DNA from: Mycobacterium sp. ITM-2016-00316
GTDB lineage: Bacteria; Actinomycetota; Actinomycetes; Mycobacteriales; Mycobacteriaceae
Reading direction: 5' to 3'
NCBI RefSeq assembly: GCF_002968335.2
Contig: NZ_CP134398.1
Span: 1,426,001 to 1,490,000, forward strand
Length of the DNA stretch: 64,000 bases
Below are positions 53,798 through 61,464 of the stretch, piece by piece. Each line of letters begins with the position of its first letter. Positions within the stretch are counted from its first letter, which is position 1. Position numbers and translations under genes: made by a program. A model generated the notes under the pieces. That model was not told the origin of the DNA. It worked only from the letters and a program-made list of their open reading frames with translations, and ran no database searches.

Positions 53798-55891
53798 ATG
53801 CCGTCCGTCGACAGTCTCCTCGGCGACCTCGACGACGAACAGCGCGAAGCCGTGCTCGCGCCGCGTGGTCCGGTCTGTGTGTTGGCCGGAGCCGGCACCG
53901 GCAAGACCCGCACCATCACCCGCCGCATCGCCCACCTGGTGGTGGGCGGGCACGTCGCGCCCGGCCAGGTGCTGGCGGTGACGTTCACCGCCCGCGCGGC
54001 CGGCGAGATGCGCAGTCGGCTGCGGGCCCTCGGTGAGCAGTCCGGGGTGCCGACGGCCGCCGTCCAGGCCGTCACCTTCCACGCCGCGGCCCGGCGCCAG
54101 CTGCAGTATTTCTGGCCGCGGGTGGTCGGCGACACCGGCTGGCAACTGCTCGACAGCAAGTTCTCGGTGGTGGCGCAGGCCGCCAACAAGGCGGCGGTGA
54201 AGGCCAGTACCGATGACGTACGCGACCTCGCCGGCGAAATCGAATGGGCCAAGGCCTCGCTGATCACGCCCGAGCAGTACACCGCCGCGGTCGCCAAGAC
54301 CCGCCGCGACGTCCCGATGGACGCGGGCACCGTGGCCAAGGTCTACAACAACTACGAGCGACTCAAAACGCACCGCGACGGCACCGCCCTGCTGGATTTC
54401 GATGACCTGCTGCTGCACACTGCGGCCGCGATCGAGAACGACGCGGCGGTCGCCCAGGAATTCCGGGACCGCTACCGCTGCTTCGTCGTCGACGAGTACC
54501 AGGACGTCACGCCGCTGCAGCAGCGGGTGCTCGACGCCTGGCTCGGTGAGCGTGACGATCTGACGGTGGTGGGGGACGCCAACCAGACCATCTACTCGTT
54601 CACCGGGGCCACCCCGAAGTTCCTGCTGGACTTCTCCCGGCGCTTCCCCGAGGCCACCGTCGTGCGCCTGGAACGCGACTACCGGTCCACCCCGGAGGTG
54701 GTGTCGCTGGCCAACCGGGTCATCGCCGCCGCGCGTGGCCGGATGGCCGGCAGCAAGCTGCACCTGATCGGTCAGCGTGACCCGGGCCCCAAACCGTCCT
54801 TCGCCGAGCATCCCGACGAGGTGGCCGAGGCGGCCGGTGTCGCGAAGAAGATCAAGAAGCTCATCGAGTCCGGCACTCCCGCAGCCGAAATCGCGGTGCT
54901 CTACCGCATCAACGCCCAGTCCGAGGTGTACGAGGAGGCGCTCACCGCGGCCGGTATCGCCTTCCAGGTGCGCGGCGGTGAAGGGTTCTTCAGCAGGCAG
55001 GAGATCCGGCAGGCGCTGATCGCGTTACAGCGCAACGTCAACAGCGAGTACGGCGACGATCTGCCCGGTCTGGTCCGGTCGCTGCTGGAGCCGCTGGGCC
55101 TGACGGCCGAACCTCCCGCGGGCACCCAGGCCCGGGAACGCTGGGAAGCGCTGACCGCGCTCGCCGAACTGGTGGATGACGAAGTGGCGCAACGGCCTTC
55201 GCTGGATCTGCCGACGCTGCTCACCGAACTGCGTCAGCGGGCCGACTCTCGGCACCCACCGGTCGTGCAGGGCGTCACGCTGGCCTCGCTGCACGCGGCG
55301 AAGGGCCTGGAGTGGGACGCGGTGTTCCTGGTCGGGCTGGCCGACGGCACCCTGCCGATCTCGCATGCGCTGTCCCACGGACCCGACAGCGAGGCGGTCG
55401 AGGAGGAACGCCGGCTGCTCTATGTCGGTGTCACCCGGGCGCGGGTGCATCTGGCGCTCAGTTGGGCGCTGGCCCGCACCCCCGGCGGGCGACAGGGCCG
55501 GCGCCCGTCCCGGTTCCTCAACGGGGTCGCCCCACAGTCCCCGGCTGACGCGGCACCCGCCCGCCCGAAACGCGCCAAGGGCGCAACGCCGCGCTGCCGG
55601 GTCTGCAACGGGGCGCTGAACGGCCCGACCGCGATCATGCTGCGCCGCTGCGAGAGCTGCCCGTCCGATATCGACGTCGAACTGTTGGCCGAGCTCAAGG
55701 ACTGGCGGCTGCGCGTCTCCCAGGAGATGAAGGTGCCGGCGTTCGTGGTGTTCACCGACAACACGCTGATCGCCATCGCCGAGACGCTGCCCGCCGATGC
55801 CGCCGCACTGGTGGCAATTCCCGGTATCGGTGCCCGCAAGCTGGAACAGTACGGCCCCGATGTGCTGGCGCTGGTGAAAGCCCGGTCCTGA
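53798..55891 (+). CDS. uvrD2: ATP-dependent DNA helicase UvrD2
   Basis: 697 aa from the ATG at 53798; ATGs at 53768, 53786 and 53789 are alternatives, but the chosen one fits family length (about 700). SF1A helicase: [13 protein letters not shown] (Walker A 30-37), [16 protein letters not shown] (about 229), [33 protein letters not shown] tetra-cysteine module (CRVC near 600, CESC near 624) links to a C-terminal HRDC domain (about 635-697). This two-domain tail is specific to mycobacterial UvrD2, an essential helicase whose Cys module is important for unwinding. Confidence 0.95.
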   Translation: MPSVDSLLGDLDDEQREAVLAPRGPVCVLAGAGTGKTRTITRRIAHLVVGGHVAPGQVLAVTFTARAAGEMRSRLRALGEQSGVPTAAVQAVTFHAAARRQLQYFWPRVVGDTGWQLLDSKFSVVAQAANKAAVKASTDDVRDLAGEIEWAKASLITPEQYTAAVAKTRRDVPMDAGTVAKVYNNYERLKTHRDGTALLDFDDLLLHTAAAIENDAAVAQEFRDRYRCFVVDEYQDVTPLQQRVLDAWLGERDDLTVVGDANQTIYSFTGATPKFLLDFSRRFPEATVVRLERDYRSTPEVVSLANRVIAAARGRMAGSKLHLIGQRDPGPKPSFAEHPDEVAEAAGVAKKIKKLIESGTPAAEIAVLYRINAQSEVYEEALTAAGIAFQVRGGEGFFSRQEIRQALIALQRNVNSEYGDDLPGLVRSLLEPLGLTAEPPAGTQARERWEALTALAELVDDEVAQRPSLDLPTLLTELRQRADSRHPPVVQGVTLASLHAAKGLEWDAVFLVGLADGTLPISHALSHGPDSEAVEEERRLLYVGVTRARVHLALSWALARTPGGRQGRRPSRFLNGVAPQSPADAAPARPKRAKGATPRCRVCNGALNGPTAIMLRRCESCPSDIDVELLAELKDWRLRVSQEMKVPAFVVFTDNTLIAIAETLPADAAALVAIPGIGARKLEQYGPDVLALVKARS

Positions 55892-55935
55892 GCCTGCCAA
55901 CTTCCGCACAGATTCTGCCAAACCCGCTGGTCAGA

Positions 55936-55972
55936 AAATCGCTTGTGCGTTCGGGCTGTTAGGCTCTAGCCT
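55936..55972 (+). promoter_or_regulatory. whiB7 promoter with upstream A/T box
   Basis: AAAAT (55936-55940 region) lies 3 nt before TTGTGC (55943-55948, -35), and TAGCCT (55967-55972, TAnnnT) follows after an 18-nt spacer. An A/T-rich box just upstream of -35 is the WhiB7 AT-hook target in WhiB7-activated promoters, so the gene is probably autoactivated. Transcription would begin near 55979, giving a leader of about 375 nt. Confidence 0.6.
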
Positions 55973-56031
55973 CAAGATCACAAGTTCTGTGGGGCTACTT
56001 TTTTGTCAGGCGAGAGGAGGGATTCGGCATC

Positions 56032-56211
56032 ATGACGATTTTCACCATGCAGCAGCGCGTAAACGTCAGCGGTATGCCGCTGTCCGCCCGCGCCGTCGTC
56101 GGCATTCCCGCCGTGCATCGAGCTGGTTGGGCGCCCGCTGCCGCCGCGCCGCAGCATAAGCGCCGCACCGCCGAAACGACCGCCGAGTCCGTGAAGTGGG
56201 GCACCACCTAG
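56032..56211 (+). CDS. uORF in the whiB7 leader (59 codons)
   Basis: 59 aa from the ATG at 56032, preceded by GAGGAGG with an 11-nt gap; stops at TAG 56209-56211, 24 nt before a terminator hairpin. Starts MTIFTMQQRVNVSGMPLSAR, Ala/Arg/Thr-rich after that, with no known domain. A translated uORF before a terminator is the arrangement described for mycobacterial whiB7, in which ribosome stalling by antibiotics favours read-through into whiB7. A regulatory peptide, not a likely functional protein. Confidence 0.7.
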   Translation: MTIFTMQQRVNVSGMPLSARAVVGIPAVHRAGWAPAAAAPQHKRRTAETTAESVKWGTT

Positions 56212-56235
56212 GTAAGCCCCCAAAACCGCCGAAAA

Positions 56236-56275
56236 GGCCACGGACCCGCGCAACCGGATCCGTGGCCATTGTTTT
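56236..56275 (+). terminator. Attenuator terminator between the uORF and whiB7
   Basis: Stem with left arm from 56236 (GGCCACGGACCCG) and right arm ending 56267 (CGGATCCGTGGCC), one internal mismatch and a 6-nt loop CGCAAC, followed by ATTGTTTTC. It lies 80 nt before the whiB7 start and 24 nt after the uORF stop, so it can stop transcription before the gene unless the leader folds differently. Confidence 0.75.
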
Positions 56276-56355
56276 CGGAACACCCGAAAGCCCTGGTCAT
56301 CCGGTCCGGTCAAGTACACCGACACCGAAGAAACGACCAGGAAGTAGGGGAAGAC

Positions 56356-56634
56356 ATGTCCGTCCAGGCATGCCCTGAGCGAACACTGCCCGCGGTGCCG
56401 TGCCACGAGGCCGATCCCGATCTGTGGTTCGCCGAAAGCCCGACCGAGCTGGAGCGGGCCAAGGCGCTGTGCGCCGATTGCCCGATCCGGAGTCTGTGCC
56501 TAAACGAGGCGCTGGAACGCCAGGAGCCGTGGGGAGTCTGGGGTGGCGAGATCATCGAACGCGGAACCATCGTGGCGCGCAAGCGGCCGCGTGGACGTCC
56601 GCGCAAGGATGCTCGGGAGGGCCGGGCGGCCTAG
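56356..56634 (+). CDS. whiB7: WhiB7, Fe-S transcriptional activator of intrinsic antibiotic resistance
   Basis: 92 aa from the ATG at 56356. Four Cys for a [4Fe-4S] cluster (Cys16, Cys39, Cys42, Cys48, with the CxxCxxxxxC pattern), the sigma-factor-binding glycine turn EPWGVWGGE (58-65), and a C-terminal AT-hook RGRPR (79-83). The AT-hook separates WhiB7 from other WhiB proteins. It binds SigA and activates drug-efflux, erm and other resistance genes on ribosome stress. Expression is likely set by the leader uORF and attenuator upstream. It converges on the ABC1 kinase gene. Confidence 0.95.
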   Translation: MSVQACPERTLPAVPCHEADPDLWFAESPTELERAKALCADCPIRSLCLNEALERQEPWGVWGGEIIERGTIVARKRPRGRPRKDAREGRAA

Positions 56635-56640
56635 CTACAG

Positions 56641-56662
56641 CTGGGCCGCCCGGTCGGCCCAG
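56641..56662. terminator. Bidirectional hairpin between whiB7 and the ABC1 kinase gene
   Basis: Perfect 8-bp stem CTGGGCCG/CGGCCCAG with a 6-nt loop CCCGGT, in the 31-nt gap between the whiB7 stop and the kinase stop. No T-tract. Confidence 0.55.
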
Positions 56663-56665
56663 ACG

Positions 56666-57982
56666 CTAGGCGGCTTCGGTGAAACCCGGAACCAGTTCGG
56701 TGGCAATGGCTCTCACCGGGACATGGGCATCCAGCTGGCAGCAGATCGCGATGGTCGACGCGATGACGCGCAGCGGGATGGCCAGGTTGGCCGGCAGATC
56801 GAGCTGACGCGCCATCTTGATGTGCGCCACCGAGTTGTCCATCTGGCCGGCGGCCATCCGCTGAATCCAGCGCCGTGTGTAGTGGAAGACCTCGGTCTCC
56901 ACGGGTTCGACGTATTGGCGCAGCATGTCGTCGATCTCCTGAGCCGACACCTGCTCGCCCTTCTGGATGAAGCCGGCGGCCTCCATCGCGGGCAACAGCT
57001 CGACGTAGTTCTTGGCCCGGGCCAGTCGGATGCAGTTACCCAACGATGCCGGGAATCCGCCGGGAAGCGGTGCGACAGCACCGAAGTCGATGACACCCAT
57101 CCGCCCGTCGGGCATCAACATGAAGTTCCCGGGATGCGCGTCACCGTGCATCATCTCCAGGCGTTTGGGGGCGCCGAAGGTCAGCTCGGTGAGCCGGGTG
57201 CCCATCACATCGCGCTGTTCGGGGGTGCCCTCCCGGATGATGACCGACATCGGCACGCCTTCGATCCATTCAGAGATGACGACCTTGGGGGCGCTCGCGA
57301 TCACCGCGGGCACCACGAAATGCGGGTCGTCGGTGTAGGCCTTGGCGAAGGCCCGCTGGTTGTCGGCTTCGAGCCGGTAGTCCAGTTCCATCTCGGTGCG
57401 CTCGATGAGTTCGGCGACGACGCTTTCGATATCGGCGCCCGGGGCGAGCTGCTTGAAAACACTGGTCAGCCGCTGGATGGTCTTCAGGTCGGCGCGCAGC
57501 GCCTCGTCGGCGCCGGGGTACTGGATCTTGACCGCGACCTCGCGACCGTCCGACCAGATCGCTTTGTGCACCTGACCGATGCTGGCCGAGGCGATCGGCT
57601 TGTCATCGAAGGACTGGAACCGGTCGCGCCATTTGGTACCGAGCTGCCCGTCGAGCACGCGGTGCACCTTGGCCGCGGGCAGCGGCGGGGCTTCGCGCTG
57701 CAGCTTGGTCAGCGCCTCGCGGTAGGGCTTGCCGTACTGCTCGGGGATAGCGGCTTCCATCACCGACAGGGCCTGCCCGACCTTCATCGCGCCGCCCTTG
57801 AGTTCACCGAGCACCGTGAACAGCTGCTGGGCAGCCTTGTCCATCAGCTCAGCGGTGACGTCGTCCTTGGATTTGCCGGCCAGCCGCTTGCCGAACCCGA
57901 GTGCGGCCCGTCCGGCAAAGCCGACGGGAAGGCTGGCGAGCTTCGCGTTTCGCGCGACGCTGCCTCGTTTGATTTCGGACAC
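56666..57982 (-). CDS. ABC1/ADCK-type atypical kinase (Rv3197-like)
   Basis: 438 aa from the GTG at 57982. Contains the ABC1 family signatures KxGQ-like KVGQALSVMEAAIPEQYG (KxGQ helix), SASIGQVHKAIWSDGREVAV (ATP loop region), EWIEGVPMS and MHGDAHPGNFMLMPDGRMGV with DFGAV (catalytic and metal motifs). UbiB/ADCK kinases support isoprenoid-quinone synthesis; mycobacteria make menaquinone, so a link to lipid or quinone biology is inferred. It is widely conserved next to whiB7. 57 nt upstream is the cyclodehydratase-like gene. Confidence 0.88.
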   Translation of the reverse strand: MSEIKRGSVARNAKLASLPVGFAGRAALGFGKRLAGKSKDDVTAELMDKAAQQLFTVLGELKGGAMKVGQALSVMEAAIPEQYGKPYREALTKLQREAPPLPAAKVHRVLDGQLGTKWRDRFQSFDDKPIASASIGQVHKAIWSDGREVAVKIQYPGADEALRADLKTIQRLTSVFKQLAPGADIESVVAELIERTEMELDYRLEADNQRAFAKAYTDDPHFVVPAVIASAPKVVISEWIEGVPMSVIIREGTPEQRDVMGTRLTELTFGAPKRLEMMHGDAHPGNFMLMPDGRMGVIDFGAVAPLPGGFPASLGNCIRLARAKNYVELLPAMEAAGFIQKGEQVSAQEIDDMLRQYVEPVETEVFHYTRRWIQRMAAGQMDNSVAHIKMARQLDLPANLAIPLRVIASTIAICCQLDAHVPVRAIATELVPGFTEAA

Positions 57983-58039
57983 CCAACCATCATCCACGAC
58001 CGGCCTGAATATGCCGCAACGAACTGGCAACAAGCGATG

Positions 58040-58882
58040 TCAGCACCCGCAGGCGGGGTGGCGCGACCAGCGTCGTGTCACCACCGAACCGGTGCCGACG
58101 TCGAACTCGACGGTGGCGTCCAGTGTGATGGGCGTGCGCGAAGCGGCCCTCGAGTCGAGATCATCACGAATGGCCCGGATCACCAGATCGACCTGGGTCA
58201 GCGCCAGCGCAGCGGTGCCCAGCACGGTGGCCCGGTCGGCAGTGGTGACGGTGTGGCGAAGCTGCGCGGCCAGGGCCGGCCAGGCCGCGTCCCGGTCGCT
58301 GCGGTGTAGATCGGCGCAGGCCAGGCATGAAGTCCGGCCGGGTATCACCAGCGGCCCGACCAGGCCGGTGCCGTCACGCACCCGGACCGGGAGATGCGGC
58401 ACCCGGGCGGTGTGCAGATCGCGCAGCACCCGCGGGTCGGTGACCAGCGCATCGGCCAGTACCACGAGGTCGGCGCGGTCGGTGGTCACCACCGCGTGCC
58501 GGCGGCTGCTGCGCGTCACCCGGGTGCCCGAACAGCTCAGCGCCCCGGACAGCAGGTCCGACAGCGGGCCCCGGCCGTGCACCCGCACCGCCACCGATCG
58601 CAGCGACGCACGGGTCCGGGTCACCACACCGTCGGCGACCAGTGCCTCCAACAGGTCCGGCACGGTAGCCGGTGGCAGCCCGAAGCCCGCAGCGCGCGTG
58701 GTCAATTCATCGACGGTGGCGGGATCCTGCATGGAACGCAGCAGGGTGGCCAGCGCCGGACCGGTGGATCCGGCGGGCGGGTGCACCAGCACGGCGCGAC
58801 GCGGGTCCCAGCCGACCTGCACGGTTCCATCGGGCCGCAACAAGACCGGCATCGCCGGGTTGAGTGCGTAGCGCCGCATCAC
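58040..58882 (-). CDS. Cyclodehydratase-domain (TOMM E1-like) protein (Rv3196-like)
   Basis: 280 aa from GTG 58882 or ATG 58879. Related to the N-terminal recognition and E1-like part of azol(in)e (TOMM) cyclodehydratases: an N-terminal winged-helix-like peptide-clamp region (residues 1-90), then a Rossmann-like region (AVVTTDRADLVVLADALVTD), and Cys pairs CLACADLH (about 180-187) and a terminal CGC (278-280) that could bind zinc. No YcaO partner, precursor peptide or oxidase is nearby, so it is an orphan. Its role in mycobacteria is unknown; it is conserved with the ABC1 kinase. Confidence 0.75.
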   Translation of the reverse strand: MMRRYALNPAMPVLLRPDGTVQVGWDPRRAVLVHPPAGSTGPALATLLRSMQDPATVDELTTRAAGFGLPPATVPDLLEALVADGVVTRTRASLRSVAVRVHGRGPLSDLLSGALSCSGTRVTRSSRRHAVVTTDRADLVVLADALVTDPRVLRDLHTARVPHLPVRVRDGTGLVGPLVIPGRTSCLACADLHRSDRDAAWPALAAQLRHTVTTADRATVLGTAALALTQVDLVIRAIRDDLDSRAASRTPITLDATVEFDVGTGSVVTRRWSRHPACGC

Positions 58883-58914
58883 CCGACTGTGTCACGACGG
58901 GCCCGATCGCCGCG

Positions 58915-60252
58915 TCAGTTATCCACAGGGCCGTCGGGACGCTCGTTGCGCTCCAGGTCTTCGAGCAGCTGATCGATGCCGCTGGTGTCGCCACCGATGG
59001 CCCGGTCGATGAAGGCGGCCGGCTCGTCGAGATCGGCGGCGCCGGGCAGCAGGTCGGGGTGTTGCCAGACCGCGTCGCGGGCATCGGAGCCGACGGCCTC
59101 GGTCAGCTTCTCCCACAGCGCGGCGGCCTCGCGCATCTTGCGGGGGCGCAGTTCCAGCCCGACCAGGGTGGCGAACGTCTGCTCGGCGGGCCCGCCGGTG
59201 CCGCGGCGACGGCGCAGCGTCTCGCTGAGCGCCTCGGTGCCGGGCAAGCGATCCCCGAGCGCGGCGATGACGACGGTCTGCACCCAGCCCTCGATGAGCG
59301 CCAGCAGGGTCTCCAGCCGCTCCAGCGCGGCGGTCTGCTCCGGTGTCGCCTTGGGTTCGAACATGCCCTGACTGAGCAACTGTTCCATGGCGGCCGGGTC
59401 GGCCAGCGACGCCGGGTTGAAGCCCTGGGCCATGTCCTCGATACCGCTCATGTCGATCTTCATGCCCTTGGCGAACGACTCGACCGCGCTGAGCAGCTGG
59501 CTGGACAACCACGGCACGTGGCTGAACAGGCGGTGGTGGGCGGCCTCGCGGGCGGCCAGGAAGGTCAGTACCTCGCTGCGCGGCTGCTCCAGACCCTCGG
59601 TCAGGGCGTCCACGGCCTCGGGCATCAGAGCGGCAACGCCCTTGGGGCCCAGTGGCAATCCGATGTCGGTGGAGGTCAGTACCTCCTTGGACAGCTTGCC
59701 CAGCGCCTGGCCCAGCTGGCTACCGAAGGCCATCCCGCCCATCTGGGACATCATCGCCAGCAGTGGTCCGGCCATCGCCTGGGCCTCCTGGGGCAGGGCC
59801 GAGGCCCACACCGTGGAGATCTGCTGGGCCACCGGGTCGCACAACCGCTTCCAGGTGTCCAGGGTGTTGTCCAGCCACTCCGTCGGCGTCCAGGCCACGG
59901 TGCGGGTGGTACCGGCCGGCAGCGCGGTGGCCCCGTCGAGCCAGGTCTCGGCCAGTCGCACCGCGTCGGTGATCGCGGACGTGGTGGATTCGGGTATCGG
60001 CGCCACGAAACCGATCGAACTGGTGGCCAGCTGGCGGGCCAGGTCGTAGTTGACCGGTCCGGCCTGCTGGCCGCCGGCGGCCATATTGCCTGTACCGCTG
60101 AACATCTCGCCGAGCCGGGTGAAGATCTGGCCGAGGTCGGACATGTCGAAACCTTCACCGCCCAGCCCGAACGGATCCCCGGAGGGATCTTTCTTGCGCT
60201 TGTCAGGATCCGGGTCGTCTCCGTGAGAGAAGCCGAAGGGCAGGTCAGACAT
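58915..60252 (-). CDS. DUF2342 hydrolase / zinc-metalloprotease-like protein (Rv3195-like)
   Basis: 445 aa from the ATG at 60252 (MSDLPFGFS). A Gly-rich N-terminus with an acidic tail (DPDPDKRKK), then the DUF2342 core with EVLTFLAAREAAHHRLFSHV. This is where zinc-dependent relatives carry HExxH; here it reads EAAHH, so the motif is degenerate (the TIGR03624 hydrolase branch). Ends in an acidic NERPDGPVDN tail. Function unknown; conserved next to PDZ-Lon, from which it is divergent, with an 81-nt gap. Confidence 0.78.
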   Translation of the reverse strand: MSDLPFGFSHGDDPDPDKRKKDPSGDPFGLGGEGFDMSDLGQIFTRLGEMFSGTGNMAAGGQQAGPVNYDLARQLATSSIGFVAPIPESTTSAITDAVRLAETWLDGATALPAGTTRTVAWTPTEWLDNTLDTWKRLCDPVAQQISTVWASALPQEAQAMAGPLLAMMSQMGGMAFGSQLGQALGKLSKEVLTSTDIGLPLGPKGVAALMPEAVDALTEGLEQPRSEVLTFLAAREAAHHRLFSHVPWLSSQLLSAVESFAKGMKIDMSGIEDMAQGFNPASLADPAAMEQLLSQGMFEPKATPEQTAALERLETLLALIEGWVQTVVIAALGDRLPGTEALSETLRRRRGTGGPAEQTFATLVGLELRPRKMREAAALWEKLTEAVGSDARDAVWQHPDLLPGAADLDEPAAFIDRAIGGDTSGIDQLLEDLERNERPDGPVDN

Positions 60253-60333
60253 AGCGTCAACGGTACCCACCGACGGCGGCGCGGGTGGGGCCGCGGGTCA
60301 CGCTGTGGGTGAACGCGCTCTACTGTGGGCGGC

Positions 60334-61374
60334 GTGAACAGGCGGATTTTGACGCTGGTGGTCGCGCTCGTGCCCATCGTGGCGTTCGGGTTGCTGCTGT
60401 CGGTGGTGACGGTGCCCTTCGTCGCGTTGGGGCCGGGGCCGACGTTCGACACCCTCGGCGAGATCGACGGCAAGCAGGTCGTGGACATCAAGAGCACCGA
60501 CGGGGTGGCCGGCGAGATCACCCATCCCACCTCCGGTCACCTGAACATGACGACGGTGTCCCAGCGCGACGGGCTCACCCTGGGCCAGGCCCTGGTGTTG
60601 TGGATGTCGGGCCGCGATCAGCTGATCCCGCGGGAGCTGGTCTATCCGCCGGACAAGTCGAAGGACGATATCGACAAGGGCAACACCGCGGACTTCAAAC
60701 GGTCCGAGGACGACGCCGAATACGCGGCCCTGTCCTACCTGAAGTACCCCAAGGCCGTCACCGTCGAGACCGTGGAGGACAAGGGGCCCTCGGCGGGCAA
60801 GCTGCAGCCCGGGGATGCCATCGACATGGTCAACAACGTCGAGGTGGCCGACCTCAAGGCGTTTCAGGACGTCGTGAAGAACACCAGACCCGGCGAGCAG
60901 ATCGTCATCGACTACCGCCGCAAGAACGCCCCGGCCGGTACCGCCACCATCACGCTGGGCGAGCACCCCGAAGGCAAGCAGGGGTATCTGGGCGTCGGGG
61001 TGCTCGACGCGCCGTGGGCGATGTTCGACATCGAGTTCAACCTGGCCAATATCGGTGGCCCGTCGGCGGGTCTGATGTTCAGCCTGGCGGTCGTCGACAA
61101 GCTGACCACCGGCGAGCTCAACGACGGCAAGTTCGTCGCAGGCACCGGCACCATCGACGCCGAGGGCAAGGTGGGCTCCATCGGCGGCATCACCCACAAG
61201 ATGCTGGCGGCCCGGGAAGCCGGGGCGACGGTGTTCCTGGTCCCGGCCGAGAACTGCGCCGAGGCCGTCACCGCGCACCAGGACGGCCTGCAGCTGGTGA
61301 AGGTGGACACGCTGACCACAGCCGTCGACGCGCTGAACACGATTTCTGCCGGTGGCGAACCCCCCACATGCTGA
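60334..61374 (+). CDS. Membrane-anchored PDZ-domain Lon-type serine protease (Rv3194c-like)
   Basis: 346 aa from the GTG at 60334. One membrane segment (about 4-30, RILTLVVALVPIVAFGLLLS), a PDZ-like domain around residues 130-215 (GKLQPGDAIDMVNNVEVADL), and a Lon catalytic domain with the Ser in NIGGPSAGLMFSL (about 243) and the Lys in GGITHKMLAAREAG (about 288). Ser-Lys dyad, no ATPase domain, so it is ATP-independent and acts outside the membrane. It is next to the UPF0182 protein in mycobacteria. Confidence 0.9.
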   Translation: MNRRILTLVVALVPIVAFGLLLSVVTVPFVALGPGPTFDTLGEIDGKQVVDIKSTDGVAGEITHPTSGHLNMTTVSQRDGLTLGQALVLWMSGRDQLIPRELVYPPDKSKDDIDKGNTADFKRSEDDAEYAALSYLKYPKAVTVETVEDKGPSAGKLQPGDAIDMVNNVEVADLKAFQDVVKNTRPGEQIVIDYRRKNAPAGTATITLGEHPEGKQGYLGVGVLDAPWAMFDIEFNLANIGGPSAGLMFSLAVVDKLTTGELNDGKFVAGTGTIDAEGKVGSIGGITHKMLAAREAGATVFLVPAENCAEAVTAHQDGLQLVKVDTLTTAVDALNTISAGGEPPTC

Positions 61375-61464
61375 GAGGTTCCTTGGCGGGCACTGCGTAG
61401 AGTTGGGACAAGACGTGGCCCCTCTACTTGCTGAGGCCACCGATCATGGACTGGAGTTGAAGAG

